NCBI GenBank assembly: GCA_005800815.1
Contig: SYEK01000005.1
Location: 1 to 64,000, forward strand
Source: Actinomycetota bacterium
GTDB lineage: Bacteria > Actinomycetota > Actinomycetes > Nanopelagicales > Nanopelagicaceae
Direction: 5' to 3'
Length of the DNA: 64,000 bases
Shown here: positions 20,349 to 29,817 of the stretch, in pieces
Layout of the letters: each line of letters starts with the position of its first letter
Position numbering within the stretch: the stretch's first letter is position 1
The notes under the pieces: generated by a model
Told to the model about the DNA's origin: nothing
What the model saw: the letters and a program-made list of their open reading frames with translations, nothing else
The model's database searches: none
Program-made: the position numbers and the translations under genes

Positions 20349-20669
20349 TTACTCACTCTTGGGAGCAAGAGCGGCTATCTGTGGGTGATCGCCTTGAGTC
20401 GGACCCATCTTGGCCGCACCACCTGGAGAGCCAATCTGAAGGAAAAACTCTGTATTGATCTTAAGAGAGTCTTTCCACGCCGGAGGAACGTCATCCTCAT
20501 AATAAATCGCTTCAACGGGACAGACGGGCTCACAGGCTCCGCAGTCGACGCACTCATCGGGTTGGATATATAACATGCGAGAGCCCTCATAAATGCAGTC
20601 CACAGGACACTCTTCGATGCATGATTTGTCTTTCACATCCACACACGGCTCTGCGATTATGTAGGTCAT
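20349..20669 (-). CDS. fdxA: 7Fe ferredoxin
   Basis: MTYIIAEPCVDVKDKSCIEECPVDCIYEG...CVDCGACEPVCPVEAIYYEDD. Confidence 0.97.
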   Translation of the reverse strand: MTYIIAEPCVDVKDKSCIEECPVDCIYEGSRMLYIQPDECVDCGACEPVCPVEAIYYEDDVPPAWKDSLKINTEFFLQIGSPGGAAKMGPTQGDHPQIAALAPKSE

Positions 20670-20723
20670 GTTCCTTGCCTCCAGTAAGAGTGCTTTCGAG
20701 TGCGCTGATTCTAATCGTATCCG

Positions 20724-20966
20724 GTGATGACGCGCGATATTGAAGCAAGGGATTATCGTTGTCCCATGGCGGGCGAGCTTGAGGGTAGGTTTTTACCCTT
20801 AATCGGCAAGCGAGTAACTATCCGCTTGCACGAGCCCGATGGGGGTTTCCGCGATATCGTCGGGATCCTTGAGAGCACAAGCTCCTTACGTAATCGCCAT
20901 GGTCAACTCATAGATTTCTCTCATGATGAGATCTTTATCTGGAGAGAAGTGATCGCTTCGTCATGA
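20724..20966 (+). CDS. Small protein resembling the N-terminal SH3-like domain of actinobacterial GNAT acetyltransferases, stand-alone
   Basis: GKRVTIRLHEPDGGFRDIVGILESTSSLRNRHGQLIDFSHDEIFIWREV; stop overlaps start of cysS. Confidence 0.55.
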   Translation: MMTRDIEARDYRCPMAGELEGRFLPLIGKRVTIRLHEPDGGFRDIVGILESTSSLRNRHGQLIDFSHDEIFIWREVIASS

Positions 20967-22330
20967 CACTCTCAATCTATGACACTCTCACTCGCACGGT
21001 GAGGCCCATCAACACCACCAATGGCCGCGCCAATATCTACTGCTGCGGACCTACCGTATATCGCGATGCCCACGTCGGTAATCTGCGAACTTTCGTACTG
21101 AGCGATCTGATCCGCCGGACTATTGAGCTAGCTGGCGGTAGCGTCAATCTTGTCCAAAACATCACGGATGTGGGCCATATGTCCGAGGATGTAGTGGGGC
21201 AGGACAAGATGCTCTCCCAAGCCCAGGCCGAAAAAAAGGATCCTTTTGAGATCGCTCGAATGTATGAGGAGCACTTTCATGAGGATTTAGGGCTCCTAAA
21301 CGTTAGGCCGGCAGATAAATATCCGCGTGCTAGCCAATCGATCGAATTGATGATCGAGATGATCACCGATCTGATCAAGAAAGGCTTTGCCTACGTCGGT
21401 AGTGATCAATCGGTCTACTTTGATGCACAGAGATTTGAAGGTTACGGGCAGATCAGCGGTAATCGCTTGAATGATCTCAAGCCAGGCCATAGGTCTGAGT
21501 ACACAGATGAAGGTGGAAAGCGCTTCCATGCAGATTGGGCGCTTTGGAAAAATGCAGGTGTGCGCAGCCAGATGATCTGGGACTCACCATGGGGCGCAGG
21601 TTTTCCAGGATGGCATATCGAATGCTCAGCGATGTCAATGCATTTTTTGAACAAACATGTCGATGTACATATTGGTGGTATCGATCTGCGCTTTCCCCAC
21701 CATGAGAATGAGCGAGCTCAATCCGATGCCACTCTCGGCTTTGAAACCGTTGATTTATGGGTACATGGTGAGCATCTCTTATTCGAAGGACGCAAGATGT
21801 CAAAGAGCTCGGGAAATGTTGTCCTGATCTCTGATCTTATCTCGCGAGGCTTAGATCCTCTTGCTGCACGATTATGCTTTTTAGAGAATCGGTTCCGCTC
21901 CCAAATGGATCTGACCTGGACCTCACTTGCCAGTGCTCACTCGACTTTGGGAAAGTGGCGCAAGAAGATGCTCCAATGGGGAGATTCACAGGAGATATTT
22001 GAGGATGATGAGTTCCTCAATGCGATGGAGAATGATCTTGATACACCCCGAGCACTCCAGCGAATACGAACAATAGAGAAAAATACTGAGATCAGTGATG
22101 CCCAAAAGCGGGCTACGTTCTTATACGCCGATAAGGTTCTAGCCCTAGATTTATCCCGAGCCCCTGAGGTGAGAGAGATTTCAAAGGAGCAGCAGAGCCT
22201 TCTGGATGCACGTGTGATTGCCCGAAGTCAAAAGCGATGGAGTGATAGTGATAATCTGCGCAACGAGTTAGAGCGGACTGGCTTAGAGATTAGTGATAGC
22301 GCAGATGGACAACGTTGGAGTTGGCGCTAA
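20963..22330 (+). CDS. cysS: Cysteinyl-tRNA synthetase
   Basis: CCGPTVYRDAHVGNLRTF, GWHIECSAMSMHFL, HHENERAQSDA, GRKMSKSSGN. Confidence 0.9.
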   Translation: MTLSIYDTLTRTVRPINTTNGRANIYCCGPTVYRDAHVGNLRTFVLSDLIRRTIELAGGSVNLVQNITDVGHMSEDVVGQDKMLSQAQAEKKDPFEIARMYEEHFHEDLGLLNVRPADKYPRASQSIELMIEMITDLIKKGFAYVGSDQSVYFDAQRFEGYGQISGNRLNDLKPGHRSEYTDEGGKRFHADWALWKNAGVRSQMIWDSPWGAGFPGWHIECSAMSMHFLNKHVDVHIGGIDLRFPHHENERAQSDATLGFETVDLWVHGEHLLFEGRKMSKSSGNVVLISDLISRGLDPLAARLCFLENRFRSQMDLTWTSLASAHSTLGKWRKKMLQWGDSQEIFEDDEFLNAMENDLDTPRALQRIRTIEKNTEISDAQKRATFLYADKVLALDLSRAPEVREISKEQQSLLDARVIARSQKRWSDSDNLRNELERTGLEISDSADGQRWSWR

Positions 22331-22638
22331 ACAGGGAGCAATACCGCAAGAAGCAAGATGAGAAATCCACCATTTATGAGCGAGACCCCGACGGAAGTTC
22401 CTTCAATGAGATACTCATCGCTCACTCCAGGAAATCCGGCTCGAAGAACAACGATCAGCCATGCAAAGCCCGCCATTATTCGCAGACTTCGGCCGCCCCA
22501 AATCCTTCCGATACTCCAGACTCCGGCGCAAGTCGCTGCAAGGCTCAGAAGTAATCCAAATGGTTTGAGGGACCCATGCAGAAAGACTGATCCTGCTCCC
22601 AGAGCCGATCCCACTATTATCGAGTAGAAGAGAGGCAC
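22327..22638 (-). CDS. Small membrane protein (DUF6113-like) coupled to mshB
   Basis: Four hydrophobic segments; start abuts mshB stop; position as in other actinobacteria. Confidence 0.55.
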   Translation of the reverse strand: MPLFYSIIVGSALGAGSVFLHGSLKPFGLLLSLAATCAGVWSIGRIWGGRSLRIMAGFAWLIVVLRAGFPGVSDEYLIEGTSVGVSLINGGFLILLLAVLLPV

Positions 22639-23492
22639 TAGAGAACAACTCCTGAGGTGAGATCAATCTCGCGTGAATCGACATTGAATGGTGGGGATTT
22701 CTCACCGCGGACAAGGGTGTAGTACTCCTGACCCCAGATCGCAAGACCGAGATTATTGGATAGGGCAAAGAATGGTCCATCGAGAGCGATTTGAGTTTTA
22801 TGAGCCCTCATCGCCGCCATCTTCGCATCTACAAACTCATTTCCATCGATTAGGGTTGTGACAAATGAGTCATCCTTAGCAAAGGCGATATCATCGATGT
22901 CATCGCTACCAAAGAAATCAGAGCCCGCTTCTTTCATGGCAGCCATACCAGCCTCTATTACTGACTTAGGTGTCGTATTCCAATAAATTTTCGGTATCTG
23001 CCAATCTGATATCTCACTTGCCCGCATGGCAACGTTATGGGCTTTGATGTGATCGGGATGTCCATAACCACCAATCTCGTCATAGGTAATCAGGATATGA
23101 GGTTTGACCTCATCAATGATATTTACAAGCAGGTTTGCTGCCTCATCAAGATCACTCTGCCAAAAGACATCGGGGCGATCATTGGTGGGAGTTCCCATCA
23201 TCCCGCTATCACGATAGTTACCCAAGAAACGATAATCACTGACTCCAAGTGCCAGCATGGCATTCTTGAGCTCGATTTCGCGGTGAATGCCCAGTGAATC
23301 CTCCTGTGTGCTTGCAAGATGAGCGAGCTCTGGTACCAGAACCTCGCCCTCCTCACCTCGCGTACATGTTACGAGAGTGATCTTGGCGCCCCGTGCTGCA
23401 TACAATGCCATCGTCGCACCGTTGTTAATCGTTTCATCATCGGGGTGTGCATGTACTAAGAGGATTCGATAGCCGACGTATGAATCCTTCAT
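22638..23492 (-). CDS. mshB: N-acetyl-1-D-myo-inositol-2-amino-2-deoxy-alpha-D-glucopyranoside deacetylase (mycothiol pathway); start placed at internal ATG
   Basis: LLVHAHPDDETINNGATMALYAARGAKITLVTCTRGEEGEV, GGYGHPDHIKAH; ATG at 23492 sits 6 nt after TACGGT. Confidence 0.9.
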   Translation of the reverse strand: MKDSYVGYRILLVHAHPDDETINNGATMALYAARGAKITLVTCTRGEEGEVLVPELAHLASTQEDSLGIHREIELKNAMLALGVSDYRFLGNYRDSGMMGTPTNDRPDVFWQSDLDEAANLLVNIIDEVKPHILITYDEIGGYGHPDHIKAHNVAMRASEISDWQIPKIYWNTTPKSVIEAGMAAMKEAGSDFFGSDDIDDIAFAKDDSFVTTLIDGNEFVDAKMAAMRAHKTQIALDGPFFALSNNLGLAIWGQEYYTLVRGEKSPPFNVDSREIDLTSGVVL

Positions 23493-23640
23493 GAGTACAC
23501 CGTACCTGTTGGATAGATATGTTGGCTCCATGGCGACAGCCTTTGGATCACTCTGGCTCTAAAGTGAGCGGGCCTGCCTCGCTCGCGCTATGGTGCTAGG
23601 CATTGGCGAAAAGCGGTGAAACTCCTCTACGATTGCTTGG

Positions 23641-24252
23641 ATGACCACTACAGATGCATTGAGCAAGGCACGTCTGCCTCGGGATGAGCGCAGGGCACTG
23701 CTGCTTTCGGCGGCCCTTGAGATATTTACCGTTGCTGGCTATCACTCTGCGGCAATGGATGATATTGCTGACCGGGCACATGTCAGTAAGCCCGTCTTGT
23801 ATCAACACTTCCCATCTAAGCTCGAGCTCTATCTGGCAGTTCTAGATCTGCATATTGACTCACTTGTCTTTGAAATTCAGAGAGCGATCGCATCAACCCC
23901 AGATAATGCTCATCGTGTTCATGCAACCGTTGATGCTTATTTTTCCTTCATTGAGAGGGAGGGTGAGGCATTTAGGCTGCTATTTGAAAGTGACATGAGT
24001 GTCGAGCCATCTGTGAGAGAACGGCTCAATCGTATGACATATGACTGCGCAGCAGCTGTGAGTGCCGTCATCTCAATCGATACTGGATTACCTCGAGAGG
24101 CGTCAATGCTCTTAGGTGTAGGGCTGATTGGTTATGCCCAGGTCACAGCACGCCATTGGTTGGACCGGGACAGCACATTGACTCGCGAACAAGCAGTAGA
24201 ACTGGTGTACAACCTCATGTGGAGAGGTATTTCAGGTTTCCCACGCAATTAA
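23641..24252 (+). CDS. TetR-family transcriptional regulator
   Basis: RRALLLSAALEIFTVAGYHSAAMDDIADRAHVSKPVLYQHFPSKLELYLAVL. Confidence 0.93.
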   Translation: MTTTDALSKARLPRDERRALLLSAALEIFTVAGYHSAAMDDIADRAHVSKPVLYQHFPSKLELYLAVLDLHIDSLVFEIQRAIASTPDNAHRVHATVDAYFSFIEREGEAFRLLFESDMSVEPSVRERLNRMTYDCAAAVSAVISIDTGLPREASMLLGVGLIGYAQVTARHWLDRDSTLTREQAVELVYNLMWRGISGFPRN

Positions 24253-24271
24253 AGGCAGATAGACTATGGAC

Positions 24272-24529
24272 ATGGCCACAAAGAAGAGTGAAGTCGCAAT
24301 CAAAACTGAGGTTCGCATCGCTGTGATACGCGTTGCTAGTGACCTTGTCTTCGAGAGCGCAATGAGCGCCACTGATGTCAAAAACGCGGTCAATGAGGCC
24401 CTTACCAATAGCAAACCGCTCATTCTCACCGATGTACGGGGACATGAGATTATCGTCCCGGCAGACAAGATTGGATTTGTAGAAGTTGGCGAAACTGGCT
24501 CGCGTCGAGTCGGCTTCGGCGCTGCATAA
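24272..24529 (+). CDS. DUF3107-family protein (start moved to second ATG)
   Basis: VRIAVIRVASDLVFESAMSATDVKNAVNEAL; TAGACT -10 lies 6 nt before ATG 24272. Confidence 0.82.
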   Translation: MATKKSEVAIKTEVRIAVIRVASDLVFESAMSATDVKNAVNEALTNSKPLILTDVRGHEIIVPADKIGFVEVGETGSRRVGFGAA

Positions 24530-24530
24530 C

Positions 24531-25877
24531 GTGTCGCTGACCTTCGCCGAGCTTCCACTTCGCCCAGAGACCATCGAGGCGTTGCATGCCCATGGCTTCA
24601 CCGAACCATTTGCAATTCAAGAGATGGTTTTGCCGATCGCACTTGGTGATGGGGATGTCATCGGACAGGCAAAGACCGGCACAGGTAAGACCTTAGCCTT
24701 TGGGATTCCGCTGATTGAGCGTGTCATTGCCCCTCATGATCCTGAGTGGGCAAACTTTGCAACCAAAGGAGTACCCCAGGTTCTTATCGTTGTGCCTACT
24801 CGAGAGTTATGCACCCAGGTCACACGCGATATTGACGAATTAGGCAGCAATCGCGGGATCCGCACATTGGCTGTTTATGGTGGACGTGCATTCGAACCCC
24901 AGATCGAAGCGCTACAAGCTGGCATTGAGATTGTAGTTGGGACTCCAGGTCGTTTGTTAGACCTATCTCGTCAGGGACAGTTGAAGTTGAAGGAGGTCTC
25001 TCGTCTAGTTTTAGATGAGGCCGATGAGATGTTAGATCTAGGCTTCCTGCCCGATGTTGAAAAAATTCTTGCCAATACCCCCAAGCGCACACAGACCATG
25101 CTTTTTTCGGCAACGATGCCTGGAGATATCATCGCTCTTGCACGCCGTTTCATGGATCAACCGATCCATATCCGTACTCAAGATAGTGAAGATGAGGGTG
25201 CCGTCGTAACAAAGATCAAACAACATGTTCTGCGCGCGCACGCTATGGACAAAATCGAGATGCTGGCCAGAATTCTTCAAGCCGATAGACGTGGACCTAC
25301 TATCGTCTTTTGCCGTACTAAGCGGACCTGTCAAAAGACGGCCGATGACCTGATTGAGCGGGGCTTTAGAGCCGATACTATCCATGGCGATCTTGGTCAG
25401 GGAGCACGTGAAAAAGCCCTAGGTGATTTCAAGGCCGGTAAATCAGATGTGTTGGTGGCTACCGATGTGGCCGCACGTGGAATCGATATTGAGGGCATCA
25501 CTCACGTGATTAACTATCAATGTCCAGAGGATGAGAAGACATATGTTCATCGAATTGGTCGCACAGCGCGTGCTGGTGCTGATGGTATCGCCGTCACCTT
25601 TGTCGATTGGGACGAGCTCGCACGCTGGAAGATGATTAATCAAACCCTTGATCTAGGACTCACCGAACCTGAGGAGACATACTCGTCATCACCTCATCTC
25701 TTTGAAGTTCTCGATATTCCAATTGGTTCAACCGGTCGTATGGTGGTGGCAAAGCCAGTCGTACGAGCAGAAAACAAGGGCTCCACACCATCACGAAGGG
25801 ATACTGTTTCGCGCAAAGCCGCGGCCCCGAAGAAAAAATTAGAGAGAACACGAACAAGGACCAAGAGGTTCAAATAG
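24531..25877 (+). CDS. DEAD-box RNA helicase (GTG start after DUF3107 stop)
   Basis: AKTGTGKTLAF, VPTRELCTQ, LVLDEADEML, LFSATMP, HRIGRTARAG. Confidence 0.95.
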   Translation: MSLTFAELPLRPETIEALHAHGFTEPFAIQEMVLPIALGDGDVIGQAKTGTGKTLAFGIPLIERVIAPHDPEWANFATKGVPQVLIVVPTRELCTQVTRDIDELGSNRGIRTLAVYGGRAFEPQIEALQAGIEIVVGTPGRLLDLSRQGQLKLKEVSRLVLDEADEMLDLGFLPDVEKILANTPKRTQTMLFSATMPGDIIALARRFMDQPIHIRTQDSEDEGAVVTKIKQHVLRAHAMDKIEMLARILQADRRGPTIVFCRTKRTCQKTADDLIERGFRADTIHGDLGQGAREKALGDFKAGKSDVLVATDVAARGIDIEGITHVINYQCPEDEKTYVHRIGRTARAGADGIAVTFVDWDELARWKMINQTLDLGLTEPEETYSSSPHLFEVLDIPIGSTGRMVVAKPVVRAENKGSTPSRRDTVSRKAAAPKKKLERTRTRTKRFK

Positions 25878-25879
25878 CT

Positions 25880-26500
25880 CTATTCAGAGATAAAGATGCG
25901 GATCGCATTGACTAACATCTGCACTGCGATTGCTGCCAAGAGAAGACCGGCGATACGAGCCACTAATCTCACTCCCGACTCTTTAATTACCTTCAAGATA
26001 AAGGTTGAGGCCATCAGTGCTGCGGCAATGGCGATATGAACCCCAACTACGGCTGCAACCAAACCAACGACCCGAGAGGTCGTATCGGCGTTTTGCACGA
26101 AGATCATCGTTGCAACGATCGCCCCAGGGCCAGCCAGAAGTGGTGTCCCAAGTGGAACCAGTGCGATGTTCGAGTCTGAGCTCTTATTTTTTGAGGCACC
26201 AGAGCCACCTGTGAGCAGATCAAGTGAGATCAGGAGTAGGAGCAAAGCCCCAGCGGCTTGGAGGGCGGCCATGGAGATATTGAGATAACTCAAGATGAAG
26301 CGGCCAAATAGAGCAAAGAGTGTGATGACCAGGAAAGAGACTGCCGCAGCCTTGATTGCAAGGCTACGACGCTCTCTCGGTCCTTTGTCTGCAACAAGGG
26401 CTAAAAAGACAGGGGTGGCTCCTGGTGGATCCAAGATGACAAAGAGAGTCACAAAGGACTGGATCGCAAATGTGAGTGCGCTTATCTGAACTACCTCCAT
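25880..26500 (-). CDS. MarC-family membrane protein
   Basis: FVTLFVILDPPGATPVFLAL, multi-TM; internal ATG chosen to limit overlap with PHP gene. Confidence 0.88.
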   Translation of the reverse strand: MEVVQISALTFAIQSFVTLFVILDPPGATPVFLALVADKGPRERRSLAIKAAAVSFLVITLFALFGRFILSYLNISMAALQAAGALLLLLISLDLLTGGSGASKNKSSDSNIALVPLGTPLLAGPGAIVATMIFVQNADTTSRVVGLVAAVVGVHIAIAAALMASTFILKVIKESGVRLVARIAGLLLAAIAVQMLVNAIRIFISE

Positions 26501-27342
26501 GTGCCCACCACCCGTCGCTGGCTCGCCTGTGACTCTAACCTCTCCCATTGGTCAGGGGAGGTTTGAAATTCAGCGAGAGCATTGAGTTTACCGCTGCCGT
26601 GATAATCACTTGCACCAGTTACTACTAGCCCTAACTCTTTGGCGATATCACGTAACATTCCACGCTCATTTGGGTTGTGATCCCGATGATCAACTTCAAC
26701 TCCATTCAGACCAGCCTGTGCTAACTCTGCAAAATCAGCGGCCTTGAGGATCTTGCCTCGCAATGAGGCGAATGGATGTGCAATAACTGAGACTCCACCC
26801 GCTTTTTTTATCATCCTGATCGCATCTATTGGAGTTGGCGCGGCATGAGAGACATAAAATTGAGAATCATTGTTGAGCATGCCTTGAAAGGCCTCATCAC
26901 GAGATTTGATTATCTTCTTATTAACGAGGGCATCGGCTAGATGTGGGCGCCCGAGAGTTGCACCTGGAGGCCGGGCCGCCTCCACATCCTCCATCGAAAT
27001 ATCCAAACCCGCTGCCTGCATCTTTGCAATCATCTTTCGCATACGGGGCAACCTTCCATCACGCACCTCTTCTAGCATCGCCTGCATCTGGTGATCATCT
27101 CCATCAAAGAGCAGGCCTAGCATGTGCACACTCGTCCCATCATCACTGAGGCAAGAGATCTCACTACCTAATGCAAGTGAGATACTCCCGCGCACCGTCT
27201 GCGCCGCCTCCACCCATCCTGCGGTCGTATCGTGATCAGTCAAACCAAGCAGGCTTATGCCCATTGATATCGCCTTATTGATGAGTTCACGTGGAGTATC
27301 AGTGCCATCACTCTTATTCGTATGTGTATGTAAGTCGATCAT
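26491..27342 (-). CDS. PHP-domain phosphoesterase
   Basis: MIDLHTHTNKSDGTDTPRELI, LGLTDHDTTAGW, SDYHG. Confidence 0.93.
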   Translation of the reverse strand: MIDLHTHTNKSDGTDTPRELINKAISMGISLLGLTDHDTTAGWVEAAQTVRGSISLALGSEISCLSDDGTSVHMLGLLFDGDDHQMQAMLEEVRDGRLPRMRKMIAKMQAAGLDISMEDVEAARPPGATLGRPHLADALVNKKIIKSRDEAFQGMLNNDSQFYVSHAAPTPIDAIRMIKKAGGVSVIAHPFASLRGKILKAADFAELAQAGLNGVEVDHRDHNPNERGMLRDIAKELGLVVTGASDYHGSGKLNALAEFQTSPDQWERLESQASQRRVVGTWR

Positions 27343-28262
27343 TGTGCTGTTTCTAGGCTAGCGGTTCGGGTCCGGGTAACGACTAGAACACAGCCGAACA
27401 AGATCAGTGCGATACCAGGCAAGATTCCAAGAGGAGGTCTTTGATTAAGCCACCACAATGCAAGGAGTGAGCCGATCGGGACCTCGAAAAAGATGATGAG
27501 AGAGACGATTGCAGGTGATACACGCTTGAGCGTCGCATTCAACATCGTATGACCCAGGATTTGCGCGCCAATTATGAGGGCTAGCAAAATCCACCACTCA
27601 CGGGCTGAGAAATTAAAGAGTGAGTACCCAGATAAGAGAGCCAACGGCAGTGCACTCATCGCACACACGAAGTAGCAGATCGTTGTGTATGTTGAGGTTT
27701 CAATCGTACGTTGTGCCCGCCCTCCAGCCATGACATAAAGGGCAGAGAGGGCTGCCGAAACCAGCGCCGCCAAATCTCCCAAAAAGGCTCGTAATGAGAT
27801 AGTCAGATCCACACCAGAGATGAGTATGACTCCTGCAAAACTAATGAGCATTCCTAGCCATACCTTTGATGGAATATGGCCACCTGTGATTTTGATGAAA
27901 AGTGCGGCAAAAATTGGTTGCAGTGCAACCAGGGCCGTACCAGCGGCCACCGTCGTCCAGCGCATCGCTAGAAAAAATCCAATGAAGTGAAGAGCCAGAA
28001 TGATGCCGGCGATTATTGACCATTTCACGCCATTGCGGTTACCTCTCTGGCGTATGGCAAATGGCAGGCTCAATAGGGCACCACCTAAATTTCGCCAAAA
28101 GATGAGGGTCGGAATCGGCATGATGCTCATGGCAATAAGTGGACCTGATGTACCGATACCAATCATTCCTACACCCAGGCGCACCAGGTCAGGACGTGCA
28201 GGCATGGCCGTATGGCTATCACGAACGTGATGATGGCTGGAGGACTCTTCGCCTGCACTCAT
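27339..28262 (-). CDS. EamA/DMT-family transporter
   Basis: 10-TM pattern, FWRNLGGALLSLPFA, LQPIFAALF. Confidence 0.88.
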   Translation of the reverse strand: MSAGEESSSHHHVRDSHTAMPARPDLVRLGVGMIGIGTSGPLIAMSIMPIPTLIFWRNLGGALLSLPFAIRQRGNRNGVKWSIIAGIILALHFIGFFLAMRWTTVAAGTALVALQPIFAALFIKITGGHIPSKVWLGMLISFAGVILISGVDLTISLRAFLGDLAALVSAALSALYVMAGGRAQRTIETSTYTTICYFVCAMSALPLALLSGYSLFNFSAREWWILLALIIGAQILGHTMLNATLKRVSPAIVSLIIFFEVPIGSLLALWWLNQRPPLGILPGIALILFGCVLVVTRTRTASLETAQ

Positions 28263-28389
28263 GAGACAAAGGTACCCCTAGCTCATGAGCAGGGAAATCG
28301 CATCTTTGTGAGTCTGACTTGCAGATGTGGCCAGATGCAAATCCCTTGGTAGCGAGCTCTCAGATTTGGCTCAAGAGGTCGTAAGCGAA

Positions 28390-29511
28390 CTAGGAAGTAA
28401 TCCCCAATCGGAGGCCAAGAAGTGATGTGCTGCGCTTGATAAGTTTCTCAGTGATCTGATAGAGAGCTTGAGCGCTCATAGACTCGGGGTCAGATATCAC
28501 GATTGGAATACCAGCATCTCCCCCTAAGCGAAGATCGGTACTAAATGGGATCTTGCCGAGTAAGGCGACATCACTTCCCACTAGTAGGGAGAGACGCTTG
28601 GCTGTCTCCTCTCCTCCACCGTTTCCAAAGAGTGAGATAACTGCCCCGGTGAGAGGATCGGTATACTCCGACATATTTTCTATCACACCGATGATTCGTT
28701 GGTGAATCTGATGGGCAATCCTGCCTGCGCGCTCAGCGACCTCAGCGGCTGCAACCTGCGGTGTTGTTACCACTACTATCTCTGAGGTTGGAATCAGTTG
28801 CCCGAGTGAGATTGCAAGATCGCCGGTACCAGGCGGAAGGTCGATAAGGAGCAGATCTAGATCTCCCCAGTAAGCATCCGATAAGAGCTGTTCGAGGACT
28901 CGATGCAGAAGTGGACCTCGATATGCCACTGCATCACTGCGCTCTGGCTTAAACATCTCCATAGAGACGGTTTTCACCCCAAATGACTCCAGGGGGATGA
29001 ACATTTGATCGATGGCCGTTGGGCGCTGGCCCATCAAGCCCATCAAGCGCGGGATGGAGTGGCCATAAACATCGGCATCTAGGATCCCTACTCGCAAACC
29101 CCTGGCAGCTGCTGCGACGGCAAGGTTTGCTGTGAGTGAGGACTTTCCGACCCCACCTTTGCCTGATGCGATCCCAATGACACGGGTCAAAGAGTCGGGC
29201 TGTGCAAAGGGAATGAATTTTTCGCGGCCATTGCGCATAATCTTCTTCACATTATCGCGTTGCTCCTGCGACATCACGCCAAAACTTAGATTCACACTCT
29301 TAACCCCAGGCACAGCGGTGAGTGCACCTGTTATATCGCAGCGTAATCGATCCTGCATCGGACAGCCTGAGATTGTCAATAGGATAGAAATAGAAACATC
29401 TCCTGCATCTTCACTGAGCTGTGCGATCATTCCAAGTTCGGTGATCGAACGGTGCAGTTCAGGGTCTTGCACGGCAGTAAGGGCCTGTGTTATTTGATCT
29501 ATCAGGCTCAT
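28390..29511 (-). CDS. mrp: Mrp/ApbC-type P-loop Fe-S carrier ATPase with MIP18-like N-terminus
   Basis: IASGKGGVGKSSLTANLAVAAAARG, LLIDLPPGTGDLAIS; N-terminal LTAVQDPELHRSITELGM. Confidence 0.95.
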   Translation of the reverse strand: MSLIDQITQALTAVQDPELHRSITELGMIAQLSEDAGDVSISILLTISGCPMQDRLRCDITGALTAVPGVKSVNLSFGVMSQEQRDNVKKIMRNGREKFIPFAQPDSLTRVIGIASGKGGVGKSSLTANLAVAAAARGLRVGILDADVYGHSIPRLMGLMGQRPTAIDQMFIPLESFGVKTVSMEMFKPERSDAVAYRGPLLHRVLEQLLSDAYWGDLDLLLIDLPPGTGDLAISLGQLIPTSEIVVVTTPQVAAAEVAERAGRIAHQIHQRIIGVIENMSEYTDPLTGAVISLFGNGGGEETAKRLSLLVGSDVALLGKIPFSTDLRLGGDAGIPIVISDPESMSAQALYQITEKLIKRSTSLLGLRLGITS

Positions 29512-29813
29512 ATGAGATCTGGATCGATCCGTGGCTCAGGACGATTCACTTTTACTACGGGCTTATCATCCATGAGCTCTGCCAACTGCTTCTTGACAAA
29601 TGTTTTAGGATGAAGATCGGCGGGCTGAAGATTTTCAAATCCAGGTCCCAAGCTCTGCTTCAACTCACTTGTTGCGCTCTGGGACAGAGAGCGCAGCTTC
29701 TTTGCCATCTTTGCCGCCTCACTGGCGACCTTTGGTAGTCGATCAGGCCCAACCAAGATCATGGCCAAGACTGCTAGACCCAAGAGTTCGCCAGCACCGA
29801 TATCAAAGAACAT
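29508..29813 (-). CDS. tatB: Sec-independent translocase subunit TatB
   Basis: MFFDIGAGELLGLAVLAMILVGPDRLPKVASEAAKMAKKLR. Confidence 0.9.
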   Translation of the reverse strand: MFFDIGAGELLGLAVLAMILVGPDRLPKVASEAAKMAKKLRSLSQSATSELKQSLGPGFENLQPADLHPKTFVKKQLAELMDDKPVVKVNRPEPRIDPDLI

Positions 29814-29817
29814 GTGA

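Noticed and set aside
23532-23640. TetR auto-operator in the mshB-tetR gap (TCACT...AGTGA)
   Set aside because: Only a weak 5-bp inverted repeat with long spacing; not distinguishable from chance.
28327-28424. Short plus-strand frame (VARCKSLGSELSDLAQEVVSELGSNPQSEAKK) in the EamA-mrp gap
   Set aside because: Only 32 codons, overlaps the mrp C-terminus and has no clear RBS or family match; could be a decayed fragment but not supportable.
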